Assembly: GCA_963575745.1 (NCBI GenBank)
Contig: CAUYUJ010017842.1
Location: 77,001-141,000, forward strand
Source: Prorocentrum cordatum
Lineage: Eukaryota > Sar > Dinophyceae > Prorocentrales > Prorocentraceae
DNA length: 64,000 nucleotides
Reading direction: 5' to 3'
Shown: piece by piece, positions 11,576-21,436 of the stretch
Numbering within the stretch: the first letter of the stretch is position 1
Layout of the letters: each line of letters begins with the position of its first letter
The notes under the pieces: model-generated
The model's database searches: none
Told to the model about the DNA's origin: nothing
Seen by the model: the letters and a program-made list of their open reading frames with translations, nothing else
Program-made: the position numbers and the translations under genes

Positions 11576-11859
11576 TGTGACTGTGACTGCCGTTGCCACT
11601 GCGACTGTCATCGCGAATGCGACTACGACTGCGAGAACAGCAGAATTCTACAACTGGATTCTCATCTGAATCTTAAGGGGAATGCTTCCAGATATGCTCC
11701 TACACATCGCTGTTAGGTTGCTTTGCCGGGATAATTGCCGAACAACTTGTTCTGATAGGTTTCTAGTGGTGTCAACAGGGAGCAGCAGATGACTCCACAG
11801 GGGGGTCTGGGCGTGTGCCGGACAGGGTGCCGCAGAAGTCGTTTTTTGCCAAAAACAGT

Positions 11860-12284
11860 CACACACTTCGTGCTCTTCGACTTCCCAGCAGAACTCCATT
11901 ACCGGGCACATCTCTGAATGCCCGGAGCCAAATGTAGGCCACTTCGTGGTCTTCGAGTTCCCAGAACTCCATTCCCGGTGTACATTTTGGATGCCCGGAG
12001 CCAACTGTAGGCCACTTCGTGGTCTCCGAGTTCCCAGAACTCCATTCCCGGGCCACATGTTGGGTGCCCGGAGCCAACTGTAGGCCACTTCGTGGTCTTC
12101 GAGTTCCCAGAACTCCATTCCCGGGCCACATTTTGGATGCCCGGAGCCAACTGTAGGCCACTTCGTGGTCTTCGAGTTTCCAGATCTCCATTCCCGGGCC
12201 ACATTTTCTGTGCCCGGAGGTGTAGGCATCTTTCGTGCCTTCGACTTCCCAAAACTCCTACTATTCATGGGCCACATACTCAGG
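11860..12284. repeat. 73-bp tandem array, block 6
   Basis: About six units, degrading at 12210-12280 into a GGA block. Confidence 0.85.
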
Positions 12285-13157
12285 CAACGGGCACGAGCAC
12301 GTCGAGGAGGAGGACGCAAGACCAGTGTACATGAAAGAGGGACGGAGGAGCAGCAGGACGAGGAGCAGGAGGAGCAGGAGAAGAAGGACGGCAGGAGGGA
12401 GGAGGAGGACGAGAGGAGGAGGAGGACGACCAGGGGAGGAGGACGACCTGGAAGAGGAGGCGTGCGGAGGTAGGAGGGAGAGGAGAAGAGGGGGAGGAAC
12501 TACCAGGTGCGGCCCACCATAACTGGGGCATGTCCGGAGGATGAGGTGGAGGTGAAGAGGAGGTGGGCGGAAAGGAGGGGTGGGGGAGAGCCCAGGAGGA
12601 GGAGAACGGGGACCCCAGGAGGAGGAGGCAGGAGGAGGAGGAGGAGGAGGAGGAGGGGGGGGAGAACACCAGGAAAAGGAACGAGCAAGACGAGGACGAG
12701 AACGAGGACGACCAGGAAGAGGAGGATGAGGAGGAGGAGGAGGGGAGGGGGAGGACTACCAGGAGGAGGAGGAGGAGGAGGAGGAGGAGGAACAGGAGGA
12801 AGAGGAGGAGGAGGACGAGGAGGAGGAGGAGGAGGAGGACGAGGAGGAGGAGGGGGGGGGAGAGCACCAGGAGGAGGAGAACGAGAACCACCAGGAGGAG
12901 GAGGAGGAGGAGGAGGAGGAGGAGGAGGAGGAGGAGGAGGAGAGAGCACCAGGAGGAGGAGGACGAGCAAGACGAGGAGGACGAGAACGAGGACGAGCAG
13001 GAGGAAGAGGAGGAGGAGGAGGAGGAGGAGGAGGAGGAGGAGGAGCAGGAGGAGGAGGAGGAGGAGGAGGAGGAGGAGGAGCAGGAGAAAGAGGACGAGC
13101 AGGAGGAGCACGAGGACGAGCAGGAGGAGGAGGAGGAGGACGAGCAGGAGGGGAGGG
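12285..13157. repeat. (GGA)n block with GACGAG variants, copy 2
   Basis: Starts at a broken 73-bp unit followed by GGGCACGAGCACGTCGAGG and ends at GGGGAGGGCGGCCGGCTG, matching 8490-9525 at both ends. Confidence 0.85.
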
Positions 13158-13231
13158 CGGCCGGCTGCCCCGGCCGGCTGCCCCGGCCGGCTGCCCCGGC
13201 CGGCTGCCCCGACCGGCCGCGCTTGCGCCCG
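13158..13231. repeat. 13-bp GC tandem repeat
   Basis: GGCCGGCTGCCCC repeated about four times. The copy at 9510-9525 has a single unit. Confidence 0.8.
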
Positions 13232-13464
13232 GCCGCGGAGCGCGGTCAAGGGAAGGGGGCGGGGGCGGGCGGTCAAGGTTGATACCCCCTCCTCGCTCGT
13301 TCCACTGCCTGCTCGCAGCAGTGGCACCAGCACATGCACAAGAGATTCCTGCATGAACTGTTGTACTTGCATATCTGATGGCCTTCGGCCAAGGTCGTGC
13401 GCACCAGGGCTCTGAGGAAGGCTCCTTGCGCCCTTCTGGGGAGCCCCTCTGGGGAGCCCCTCGG

Positions 13465-13584
13465 ACGAATTATTCGGGCCTTCTGCTCGCCATGTCGGGC
13501 CTTCCTGGGGGACAGACACACCGGGCGAATTATTCGGGTCTTCTGCTCGCCATGTCGGGCCTTCCTGGGGGACAGACACACAAA
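13465..13584. repeat. 60-bp tandem duplication
   Basis: CGAATTATTCGGG at 13465 and 13525 begins two exactly spaced 60-base copies with one obvious difference. The period is 20 codons, so a minus-strand frame repeats a 20-residue peptide. I see no other sign of a gene. Confidence 0.85.
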
Positions 13585-13801
13585 CATGGGCCTCTCATAT
13601 GTGCGCGCCGACTTAGGGCGACGCATGTGCCTGGTCCAGCACGCGCGGTGCCCCCGGGGAGGGGTTGCGGTTTTGCCAGATTGTGAGGACGCTTCAGAGC
13701 GGAACGCCCCTCCACATCCTTCCTGATCCCTCACTCATTTCAACCCGCGCTCCCTCAGGTGCACACTGCCGGCGCCAGCGCGAAGATAACAAGCACCTGG
13801 G

Positions 13802-13957
13802 GGGCGCCCCGTTCCGCGAATCCCACTGCAGAGCGGGGATCTCGACCCCCCAATGGGATTCGTGGAGCGGGGGGGGCCTTGAGAGGCCGAAACATTTTTT
13901 GGGGCGGGGGGGGCTGCCCCGTTCCCTCGGATGGGCACAGCCCCCCCCTCGCCGGCC
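13802..13957. repeat. Two adjacent foldback sequences
   Basis: The arms around 13802-13828 and 13850-13888 (GTTCCGCGAATCCCACTG against AATGGGATTCGTGGAGC) are inverted with a few mismatches. A second pair, GGGGGGGGCTGCCC and GGGCACAGCCCCCCCC, follows at 13900-13957. No coding. Confidence 0.65.
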
Positions 13958-14045
13958 TCCTCTCCTTGATCCCTCCTCCTAACGTAACGCGCCCGCTTTA
14001 AGTTAGTGCATATGATACATCGACATGCTGTTCGACCCAGAGATG

Positions 14046-14083
14046 CTCCTACACATGGCTGTTAGGTTGCTTTGCCGGGATAA
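14046..14083 (+). repeat. Isolated fragment of the composite module
   Basis: CTCCTACACATGGCTGTTAG then GTTGCTTTGCCGGGATAA, exactly as before the satellite hairpins, but without the second hairpin arm. It lies just beyond the downstream end of the retroelement. Confidence 0.7.
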
Positions 14084-14203
14084 TTTTTCTCTGGCCGACC
14101 TCGACAAGGCTCCGAGACACAGTAAGTAGCAACTCGTGCTCAGGAAACAAACTGTCGTGCCGGCACCACCGCGCTCTCCCATATCTCCCATGCCCACTGG
14201 CCT

Positions 14204-15419
14204 TTAGGGTGGGCGGGTTGGGCACTGCGATTCCATCACACGGATGTTCTGAAGGATACGTGGGAAGCGCGAGAGAAGCCACTGCAAGCTGGTATCACCA
14301 TCAACCCTGGGGATCGACTTCAGGCGCTCGAGCTGCATGAGAAGCCTACCTTTTTTCTCGTGCCCCTTGCAGCTCGCCAGACTCTCCTCCATCGCCCTCT
14401 CTTTTGAATCTGCGCGATCGGGAGGTCGCCCAGGCCGTCGGTGGAAGCGCCTCCGCGCCGCAGGCAAAGCGGGGTGAGCTGGAGGCTGCCGAGCTTCAGC
14501 TCCTCCACGCCCCGCCGGAAGATGCGCTCGTACCCCGCGAGCGCCAGGCCAGCAAACGCCAGCTCTCCGACGGCGGTCGCCCGACGGAGAACGGAGAGCA
14601 CCTTCGACAGGAGCGGCCGCCTGACCTCGGAGGCCTCGCCGAAGATGATCGCGTCGTCGAAGTCGCCGCTCTTGGTCGGCCGACCCCCCTCCTCCGGGCA
14701 GATCATCGCCGCCCAGCAGCGGCGTCCGCCTCGGGCGCCTTGAGGCCGGATGAGCTGGTCCCGCCCCAGTCCGAGGCCTTCCGAGGCCCGCAAGTAGCCG
14801 TCGAACAGCACTAGCGTCAGCGCCGCCGAGTTCACCATCACCAAGCTGTGCTGCTCGCCCATCCAGCGGGCCAATGCCAAGGCAGCCTCCCAGGGGCAGC
14901 CATCCCGCGACCTGATCTGCGAGGCTTTGCGGAAGCCACGCAGGGCACGCCGGGTCCGAGGGAAGTGCGGCGACTTCGCCCAGACCTCGTCGATGTGGAA
15001 CATCAGCGCGTGGATGGCGTTGTTGCCGCGGGACGAGGGCTCCCCGTCGAAGTAGAGAGCTTGCGAAGGTAGCTCTCGAGAGCCTTGTCGCGCGCCTCGG
15101 GAATCGCGATCGCCAGGTGGTGCGACTTCCACCGCGCCGTCAGGTCGTCGCACTCGCGCTGGTAGACGCGCAAGGTCGCTGGCGCGGACCTCTGCTTCAA
15201 GTAGCCCTCCTGCCCGGGCGCGGCGGCTACCTTCTTGGCGACCGCCTGTCGGCGTGAACTCCGACGTTGCCGAGCGCTGGAGGGCGGGCGGCTGTCGACG
15301 CCGTCCGGCGCCAGAAGTCCCAGCGGAGGCCCCCCGCCGCTTGGAAAGCTAGCCTGGCCTGCCAGCCGCCCAGCCCAGCGAGCGGAGGGCGAGGCGCCGC
15401 CGCTCCGCGCTGTCACCAC
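14204..15419 (-). pseudogene. Retroelement tyrosine recombinase, broken
   Basis: The N-terminal SAM-like part is read from 15419 (YLKQRSAPATLRVYQRECD) and continues, after a frameshift near 15060, in a second frame with ALYFDGEPSSRGNNAIHAL. The catalytic part shows the first Arg box as GYLRASEGLGL (about residue 122 of the 14320-15153 frame), the second box as PLCLRRGGAS and then KRGRW. The frame shifts again near the A-run at 14351-14356. There GHEKKGRLL appears where this type of recombinase usually has Tyr-Glu-Lys, so the nucleophile position is His (codon at 14360-14362). With two frameshifts and no catalytic Tyr the enzyme cannot be functional. This is the last product of the element. 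Confidence 0.75.
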
Positions 15420-15470
15420 AGAGCTGGTGGCCGGCAGCGCGCCCCCCCATCCAATAGCAAACCGCCGCGG

Positions 15471-16542
15471 TCAGGTAGGGGCCGCGAGCGGCTTCGGCTG
15501 CGCGACCCGCGCGGCGGCGGCCAGCTCGCGCTCCCAGCGGGGGTCGAGCAACGGCTCGCCATCTCGCCGAAGCGCGGTCCGACCCAAAGCCCTCTTGAGC
15601 CCCGCCGCGGCGACCCGACGCAGACCTGGAGGATATGCTGCTGCCAGGGAAGTCTTCCATTTCCAGACGTACTTGTCGGCCCCGTCCGGGGCCTTCACTT
15701 TGCCTTCGAGGAGCTCGTGGGGGACCAAGCACATGCACTTTCTCTCAATGATTTTCAGCTCGGGGAGATTTGTGACGAAGACGGTGGGCTTCCTGTAGGG
15801 GGCCCCGTAGCGGCAACAGTGGTGCCCGATGGACTCGCACTTTATCTTGTTGAACATGCTGACCAGGGGCGGGTACTTCAGGGGCCTCGAGGACACCGGG
15901 TTTTCAAGCGGTACAGACACCCCAGACCTGTGGCACGCCTTGAGAACCTTCACGGTGAAGTCAGCGCGCCATAGACCTGCTCGAAAGTCCCCCGAGTCCT
16001 TGGACCCCGCGTTGTTCGCGATGCTCAGCGCGCACAAGGAGGAGCAAGGTGGACGGACTAACGTGCCCTCGAAAAACCCACTGTCTGATCTTTTGCTGCA
16101 CACCGACATCGAGAACATTGAACTGCGGCCCCGCTGACGCGTCCACTGGACACAGGATGCGCAGCCCAGCCGCCAAGCACGCGCCAGAGAGCCTCGAGCA
16201 CCCGCTGAAGACCTCCAGCACGCCAGCGCGGCCGCGGCTGCTCCGAGCCTCTCGCGGGCCGGGGGCGGGCAGCGCGGCAGGGCGCCCAGGGCCGCGCTCG
16301 TCCCCCGCAGAATTCGCGGGATGTCCCGCGCCATTCGTGACCGAGATTAGATAATCTCGATCGCGTTTCGCTCGAGACTTTCGCTCCGGGGACGCCGCGG
16401 GAACACCGCTGGGAAGCGCCGCGCTGCGGAGCCGAACCAGGCGCGCGGCTAGGCGACCGCCGCGCAGCGCCTCGCCTGGCGCCAGCAGCCCTCGCTCCGC
16501 CAGCCGCGAGTCCGAGTCAGTGGGGTTGCGAGCCGTCTCCAC
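15471..16542 (-). pseudogene. Retroelement DNA methyltransferase-like domain, frameshifted
   Basis: The first frame (16542 to 15961) begins in the RNase H tail (ETARNPTDSDSRLAE) and then shows a class I SAM-binding motif VLEVFSGCSRLSGA, followed by an acidic VD. A frameshift near 16050 moves the rest to a second frame: PPCSSLCALS (Pro-Cys motif typical of C5-cytosine methyltransferases), PLENP (motif VI-like, ENP instead of ENV), RYGAPYRKPTVFVTNLP, and a Cys/His cluster around ERKCMCLVPHELLEG. It ends with AAAYPPGL. Cytosine methyltransferases captured by retrotransposons are documented in dinoflagellates and other eukaryotes. Whether this domain was ever catalytic cannot be judged from one broken copy. 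Confidence 0.65.
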
Positions 16543-17012
16543 CTAGCGCCGCGCCCACATCACCTCGGCCCCAAGCTGGACGGCGGCGGCCCGCCGGCAG
16601 ATCACGTTCAGGGCGGGGCCGTGCGCCCGACCCCGCTCCGCGGCCAAAACTTCCGAAAGATTATCGCCGAGGGGCCAGACCACGCCGCCATGACTCGCGG
16701 GGTCCCGAACAGCATGATACAGTCCTGTCAGCGCGATCCTCGCCTCCTTCATGTGGATCGCCTCGCGCCTCTGCCAGGCGCCCACCAACAGCCGTCGCCA
16801 GCGCCCCGCCGCCGCCGTGCTGTCGGGCAGCGCGGGGGCGATGCCAGTCGCGCGAGGGCGCGGGGGCCCCGCCTCGACCGCCTTCATCGCCTCGACGGGC
16901 GCCAGGTTGCTCGCCCGAGCCGCGCGGCGGGCAGGGCGATCGCCAGCGTTCGCGCCAGGCCGGCCGCTGTCCTCCACCTCTAGGTCGGCGCCTAGCTCGC
17001 GGAAGTCGGCAG
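16543..17012 (-). pseudogene. Retroelement RNase H C-terminal part, stop-interrupted
   Basis: The peptide contains IHMKEARIALTGLYHAV, then PLGDNLSEVLAAERGRAHG and LNVICRRAAAVQLGAEVMW. The GDN and the adjacent Glu fit the later acidic positions of an RNase H fold. The frame ends at TAG (16543-16545) immediately before VETARNPTDSDSR, which continues in the same frame, so the stop is an isolated nonsense codon. A frameshift separates it from the upstream RT frame, because the first RNase H aspartate (CSDASTGG) is read from 17013-18374. Confidence 0.65.
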
Positions 17013-18374
17013 CTAGCCCGGATTGAGCACCAGCGAGACCCGGCCCCTCCTCCTCCTCGGCGTCGGCGAAGCGCCAGCGCTCCCGCCGCCGGCAGACGTC
17101 GCCCCTCGAAGTCGCCCAGGCGGGTGGATCGCGCAGCCGCCCGTCGAGGCGTCCGAGCAGAAGGCCGCGGTGTAGTGGTGAGGTCGAAGCCGACTCCGAA
17201 CAAGAACAAGAAGGCGACGGCACGTGACCAGTTCTCCTCGCACGCGACTGTCGAACCGACGGAAGCGGCCTAAGTTCTCAGAGCTGAACACATGTAGCTT
17301 CGAGAGGACGCTCAGGGCCGGCCGCGCCAGCATGAAGAAGTTCGCCAGGCGCCCCAGTACTATGCGCATCACTTCACCTGTGCAGCCGGGCCGTAACTCC
17401 AGCTGCCGCAGCGCATGCCACAGCCGCCAGAACCGCGACCGCCGCTGTCGCCAGGAGAACGTAGCGCCCTGGAGTTCGAAGCCCACCATGTCCAGGTTCG
17501 GGTCGCGCTCAACGTTGCCCCACAGGGTGAAGCCACGCTCGCTCAGCGCGGCGACCATGGACTCGTTGAAGATGCCGGCGTCCTCGCGGTCGAAGCAGAG
17601 CAGGTTGCCGTTGTCTACGCACGGCGCGGCGATGGGCTTACCTTTGGCCAGCCGAGGCGCAGGCCGACCGTCGCGGAGCAGTTGGGCCTCCGCCAGCGCC
17701 CGGTCGCAGCTTATCACGCGGACGAACGACCCCACCATCGCGTCGGTGAGCGCGGAGTGGCAGATGAACAAGGCCCACGTCCAACCCATGGGCGCGCCGC
17801 AGAAGCAGGGCCATACAGCTTCCTCAGCCGCGACCGACGCCCAAGCGCCCTTCCCGTCGACGGCGCCAAACACCTCGGAGATGCCTGCCTCCGCCGCGGC
17901 CACGCGGCAATCGATGCCGAACCAGTCGCTCATCACCTTGAAGCGCAGCTGGTAGAAACCGTCCTGGAGGTCGACCGCGGCCCCGCACAACTCCAGAGAA
18001 GAGGCCGCTCCTGGTTCCAAGGCCTCGTCGCTGAGGTCCGGGCGGGCGCGGCGCCGGGCGTCGCCAGGCAGGAGCGCCGCGGCCGCCTGTGCCAATGGTT
18101 GGGGAGGCAGGCGTCCACGATGAGCCGCTGCCACCAGCCTGATCACCGCGAAGCGCCCGATGAAGGCCTTCGCCGAGCGCTTGCACGCCACGAGGTTACC
18201 GCGGTGAAGTGTCATGACCAGCTCCTTCAGAGGCTTGCGGCTCTGTCGGAGACGCGGGTCAGTGTAGGGCCGCGGGGGAAGTCCGTCTGCCTCCGCCTGC
18301 TCCAGGCGCCGTTCGACGCGCCGCCGGGGGTCGGCCGGAAGTGGGTGGGCATCGGCGCCGACGACGCCCAGCAC
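17013..18374 (-). pseudogene. Retroelement reverse transcriptase with RNase H start
   Basis: This frame is 453 residues. RT motif A is AAVDLQDGFYQLRF (Asp near 135). Motif B is GAPMGWTWALF (193-203). Motif C reads PCVDNGNLLC (251-260), so the usual Tyr-x-Asp-Asp is Cys-Val-Asp-Asn. LDMVGFELQG follows as the motif D/E region. CSDASTGGCAI (406-416) starts the RNase H fold. A segment near 17933-18118 that resembles the first RT motif (DACLPNHWHRR) lies in another frame, so the N-terminal RT part is shifted out and back. The long opposite-strand frame at 17415-18911 is a GC-rich shadow. Confidence 0.75.
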
Positions 18375-18455
18375 CTCCTTGGGGACCGTATCATTCTTCA
18401 GGATCTTGAGTCGCCCCAGCTGGATCGGGGCCTGGCTGGTGGTGTCGCTCGCCAG

Positions 18456-18907
18456 TTACATGTCAGAGCACTTCAGGAGGTCCGGGAGCGCGTTAGAGAA
18501 GTCAGCATCTGGAGAGGCGGGAAACTGGTCGTCCACCCGCTCCGCGACGCGGTCCAAGATCGACTGCTGAGCCGACGTGGCATCTTGCTTGGCAGGCCTC
18601 GGCCGCCGCAGCTGCAACGGCAGACCGACGCGAGAGGCAGACATGCTGTTCAGAGCCGTGGCCGCGTCCGCGACCAGCTCAGCCGCCGAAGGCTCGTCTC
18701 CAGCTCGAGTCGGGGGGCGGCAGAGAGCCGCCCGATCACCCTCGCCTCCGACACAGTCGAACGCGTGCAGCGGCAAGGGGGACACGTCGCCAGGCGACGT
18801 CAACACTTCGCGGTCATGCGAGGCCGCTGGCCTCGAGGTCGGGGGCGCGGCCGCGGTGCTCAGACCCCGCGATGCCGATCGGAGCGCGGCCGCGCCCCCC
18901 AGTCCCT
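18456..18907 (-). pseudogene. Retroelement linker between gag-like and RT regions
   Basis: Read in a different frame from both neighbours. It contains PLPLHAFDCVGGEGDRAALC and ATALNSMSASRVGLP, low-complexity linker-like peptides. Its place between gag-like and RT frames suggests one original polyprotein that has been broken by frameshifts. Confidence 0.4.
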
Positions 18908-20035
18908 TTAGTCCTTGCCTGGCTTGCCGCCGCTCGCGCGGCCGGCCTGCCTCTTCCTCTCGTTCTCCTGCTCCTCGAAGTCCTGCCTTAGGCTCTTGAG
19001 CACCGTCGCGCTGGTCTTCTGCTGCTCTGCCATGTACTTGTCGAACTCCGTGGCTCGGAGTCCTCCCGACTCGTCGAAGTTCGACTGCGCGAACTTCTCC
19101 AGCCCGGTGAAGTCCAGTGCCTTCGGGTTCCTCCGAACCGCCCACTGGCGCGCGATGATGCGGCGGCAGATAAGCTCCGCCGACGCCAGCGCCTGCAGGT
19201 TCAGCTGATCGTACGACTGCATCATCCACAAATAATCGAAGCCGAGCCTGACCTCCCTCGCGACACTGCCCTGCGGGTTCACCCCGCTCTCGCTCTCCCA
19301 CCACGACGGGTAGAGGTGCAGCTCGAGCCCCGCCGCCGCCGCGTCCGTGATGACCTCCCGGGCGGCTGAGGGCCACTCGAACGGCCAATCCGCGAACTTC
19401 GGATCGGAGGCGAGGTTCGTCGTCTCTCGAAGCAGCATCATCCGCTTGCCCCCCGCATCGTGATGCACAGGCAATATGCGGAGATCTCGCCCAGGACCGC
19501 TCCGCTAGCGCTCTAGCCAGACGTCCAGGTCGCGGTCCTTCACTCTCTGAACCGAAACCCACTCGCCAGCCGCCTGGTCGATACAGTAGAGCCCGACGTC
19601 GCCCTTCACCACGGCGCGGACGCCGATCATACTCCCGTCCGCGATCACCTCCTTGAGCTGCTCGTGGCCTGTGCCCGCCACGCGCCAGCGCCGATCCGCC
19701 ACACCTCCGACGGCTCCAGCGGCGGGCTGGTGCCCGAGCACACGGGCCAACTGGCCGCCCCGCAGGAAGAGGTCGTCCCGCTGATCGGCCGTGAGCGGGG
19801 CGAAACAGTACACGTTCCCGCGCACCTGCACCGGCCACGGCGCCGAGCGAGCCAGCTGCAGCACGCGATGGCCCGACAGGTCCAGTACCTGTACCGAGAA
19901 GTCGGGCGTCGCGCTCAGCCAGCGCCCTGGCACGAGCTCGAACAGCAGCAGCCCGTGGTGCCATGTGATGTTCGGGTCGTCTGGGTAGTCAACCAGGATC
20001 TGGATGATATCTGTATCAAGCGTGGTCGCCATCAT
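18908..20035 (-). pseudogene. Retroelement gag-like protein with internal TAG
   Basis: The first part (from an ATG at 20035) contains VDYPDDPNITWHHGLLLFEL, WLSATPDFSVQVLDLSGHRV and VSVQRVKDRDLDVWLER. A TAG at 19505-19507 interrupts it. The same frame continues with LRILPVHHDAGGKRM, DPKFADWPFEWPSAAREVI, SYDQLNLQALASAELICRR and a basic tail ending GKPGKD. The two halves match what I recognise as consecutive parts of one recurrent dinoflagellate retroelement protein, so the TAG is probably a nonsense mutation. The start codon overlaps the stop of the preceding membrane-protein frame by a few bases. No zinc knuckle is seen. Confidence 0.6.
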
Positions 20036-20376
20036 AGGCCAAGGAGCGTCGTAAGTGTCAACCCCGCGGCCTCCACCACAGGCCGGGTGGTAGTCGGCGG
20101 TGCCACCGCGATCCTCGCGCGGCCAGCCAACGCCATCTGCAGCCCCAGCGTGCACGCCACGCCCAGGAGCAGGCCGAGCCCCGCCGCGACCAGCAGGCCA
20201 CCGACCGACGGCCCGCACAGCGGCGCGGGCGGGCAGTGCAAGTGGTCGGGCCCGCAGCGGTCCAGCTGCGCCCGCAGGATGGCCAGCAACCCCTCGTCCA
20301 GGGGGCTCGAGTCGAAGTGGCAAGCGCAGCTGGTAGAGCCGCCCGATGTGAGCCGCCCTATCGCAGCCCTGATCAC
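20032..20376 (-). CDS. Small membrane-segment ORF at the start of the retroelement
   Basis: This is a frame of 114 residues. A Cys-containing region (LDRCGPDHLHCPPAPLC) precedes one hydrophobic segment, GGLLVAAGLGLLLGVACTL, long enough to span a membrane. Its TGA stop overlaps ATGATG of the gag-like frame, a layout that suggests reinitiation or an originally fused product. No catalytic motif is visible. In an inactive element it is probably no longer expressed. Confidence 0.45.
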   Translation of the reverse strand: MIRAAIGRLTSGGSTSCACHFDSSPLDEGLLAILRAQLDRCGPDHLHCPPAPLCGPSVGGLLVAAGLGLLLGVACTLGLQMALAGRARIAVAPPTTTRPVVEAAGLTLTTLLGL

Positions 20377-20502
20377 CGCTGGCGCCAGCCCCCCCCAGCT
20401 GATCAGCAGCCCACTGCATCAGCAGGCTTGGACCAAAAGAGACTGCAGGAGCGCCCAATGATCCCCCTCGGACAATTGGCCTGAGACCGCCTCGCCGCAT
20501 CT

Positions 20503-20539
20503 AAACAAAACAGTTACAGACAAATCTGTGTTTGTTTCT
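20503..20539. repeat. Hairpin near the retroelement upstream edge
   Basis: AAACAAAACAG and CTGTGTTTGTTT are inverted around TTACAGACAAAT. It could mark the element terminus, but no matching copy is found at the other end. Confidence 0.5.
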
Positions 20540-21336
20540 TCTTCGAATGGCGGGTGCGACCTGGCCGGGCCCAAAAACTTGCCGTGCGCCTGCACGCCCG
20601 CGGGGCCCGCGCTTCCGCAGGGCTCGTCCCGAGCCCTGGGGCCGCGAGCCGCGAGCTCGGCGGACGCCCCACCCCCGCGAGCTGGCGGCCGGCGCAGATT
20701 TGCGGCCCGCGGGGCGCAGCAGGCCCGTCGCGCGGCCTGTGCAGTCCCAGACATGCTCGCGTCGTAAAACAAAAATCAAGGCGGGCGGTTTTTCGCTATG
20801 TGCGGCCCCTGGGGGCCCTCGCCAGGCCATGGGCGCGGCTTTTCGCTGTTGTCGGCCCCTGGAGGCCATCGCCAGGCCCCGGGACCGTCACAAACGACTG
20901 AGGAGGAGAAAGACTGGCCCCGGGGAACGGGTCTGGACTTCCGGGGACGCGGTCCTGAAAAAATCAAGACGTCGCATGTCAGGGTGCCCTGGAGAGGAGG
21001 TCTCGAGCCGGCCGGTTCCAGTCGACTGCCAAGGGCAGGGAGCCCGGCAGCGTGCACCACCCGGCGGAACTGCGTCTCCGGCCCAGCGCGGTCGCCGCAC
21101 CATCGGCCCCTGCCCCGGCGGCATCGGGGCTCCGGCAAGCGCGGGTCGCCGCGCCGCGAGCCTCTGCCCCAGCATCGTTCAGTGCCCGGCCGCGGGGCAG
21201 TCCTGTCAGCGCCCCCGCCCCCTGGCAGCTTCGGATGCCCAGGGTGGAAGGGCTGCGGTGGCAAGAGCGGCTCGCAGCCTCCACTGCGAAGGCAGTGAGC
21301 GAAGCGAGTCTCCCTTCTCCTGCCCCCAGAGGGGCG
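20540..21336. other. GC-rich unique DNA, no gene recognised
   Basis: Open on both strands in several frames because stops are rare. A short direct duplication (GGCGGTTTTTCGCTATG / GCGGCTTTTCGCTGTTG, each followed by CGGCCCCTGG) lies at 20790-20885. Confidence 0.35.
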
Positions 21337-21436
21337 AAGAAGAGGGGGAGGAGGAGGAGGAGGAGGAGGAGGAGGAGGAGGAGGAGGAGGAGGAGGAGGA
21401 GGAGGAGGAGGAAGAAGAGGAGGAGGAGGAGGAGGA
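21337..21436. repeat. (GGA)n array
   Basis: Pure GGA tract with a GAAGAAG interruption. No inverted-repeat ends are visible around it, unlike the intron-like elements. Confidence 0.9.

Larger units (their letters stand above)
5785..12300. repeat. Composite satellite: 73-bp units, GGCTGA array and hairpin module
   Basis: The order (module, 73-bp array, GGCTGA array) recurs. The module contains TTGTTCTGATAGGTTTCTAG, a conserved run including GACTCCACAGGGGGGTC, and GTCGTTTTAAGCCAACAGTC. The GGCTGA array ends with GTGACTGCGACTGCCGTTG-like DNA and GGATTCTCATCTGAATC, then the hairpin that opens the next module. Module starts lie near 5785, 6860, 7948, 9574, 10163 and 11745. The first two full units are about 1.08 kb and nearly identical, so they duplicated recently. 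Two GGA blocks (8490-9525 and, just after it, 12285-13157) interrupt or end the array. Confidence 0.8.
14204..20540 (-). mobile_element. Decayed tyrosine-recombinase retroelement (DIRS/Ngaro-like)
   Basis: On the minus strand the peptides run in the order membrane protein, gag-like protein, reverse transcriptase, RNase H, methyltransferase-like domain, tyrosine recombinase. A recombinase instead of a DDE integrase, together with RT-RNase H, is the hallmark of DIRS-type elements, and a methyltransferase-like domain between RNase H and recombinase is known in DIRS families. The reading frame is broken by at least two in-frame TAG codons and several frameshifts, so this copy is inactive. A 20503-20539 hairpin lies near the upstream edge. 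The termini are not defined; I found no convincing split direct or inverted terminal repeats. Confidence 0.75.

Noticed and set aside
17415-18911. 498-codon plus-strand frame
   Set aside because: It is antisense to recognisable RT and gag-like peptides on the minus strand; GC-rich third positions leave the shadow open.
21337-21436. Fifth introner-like element around the GGA tract
   Set aside because: No TTTTCCACC-type arms or inverted ends are present on either side.
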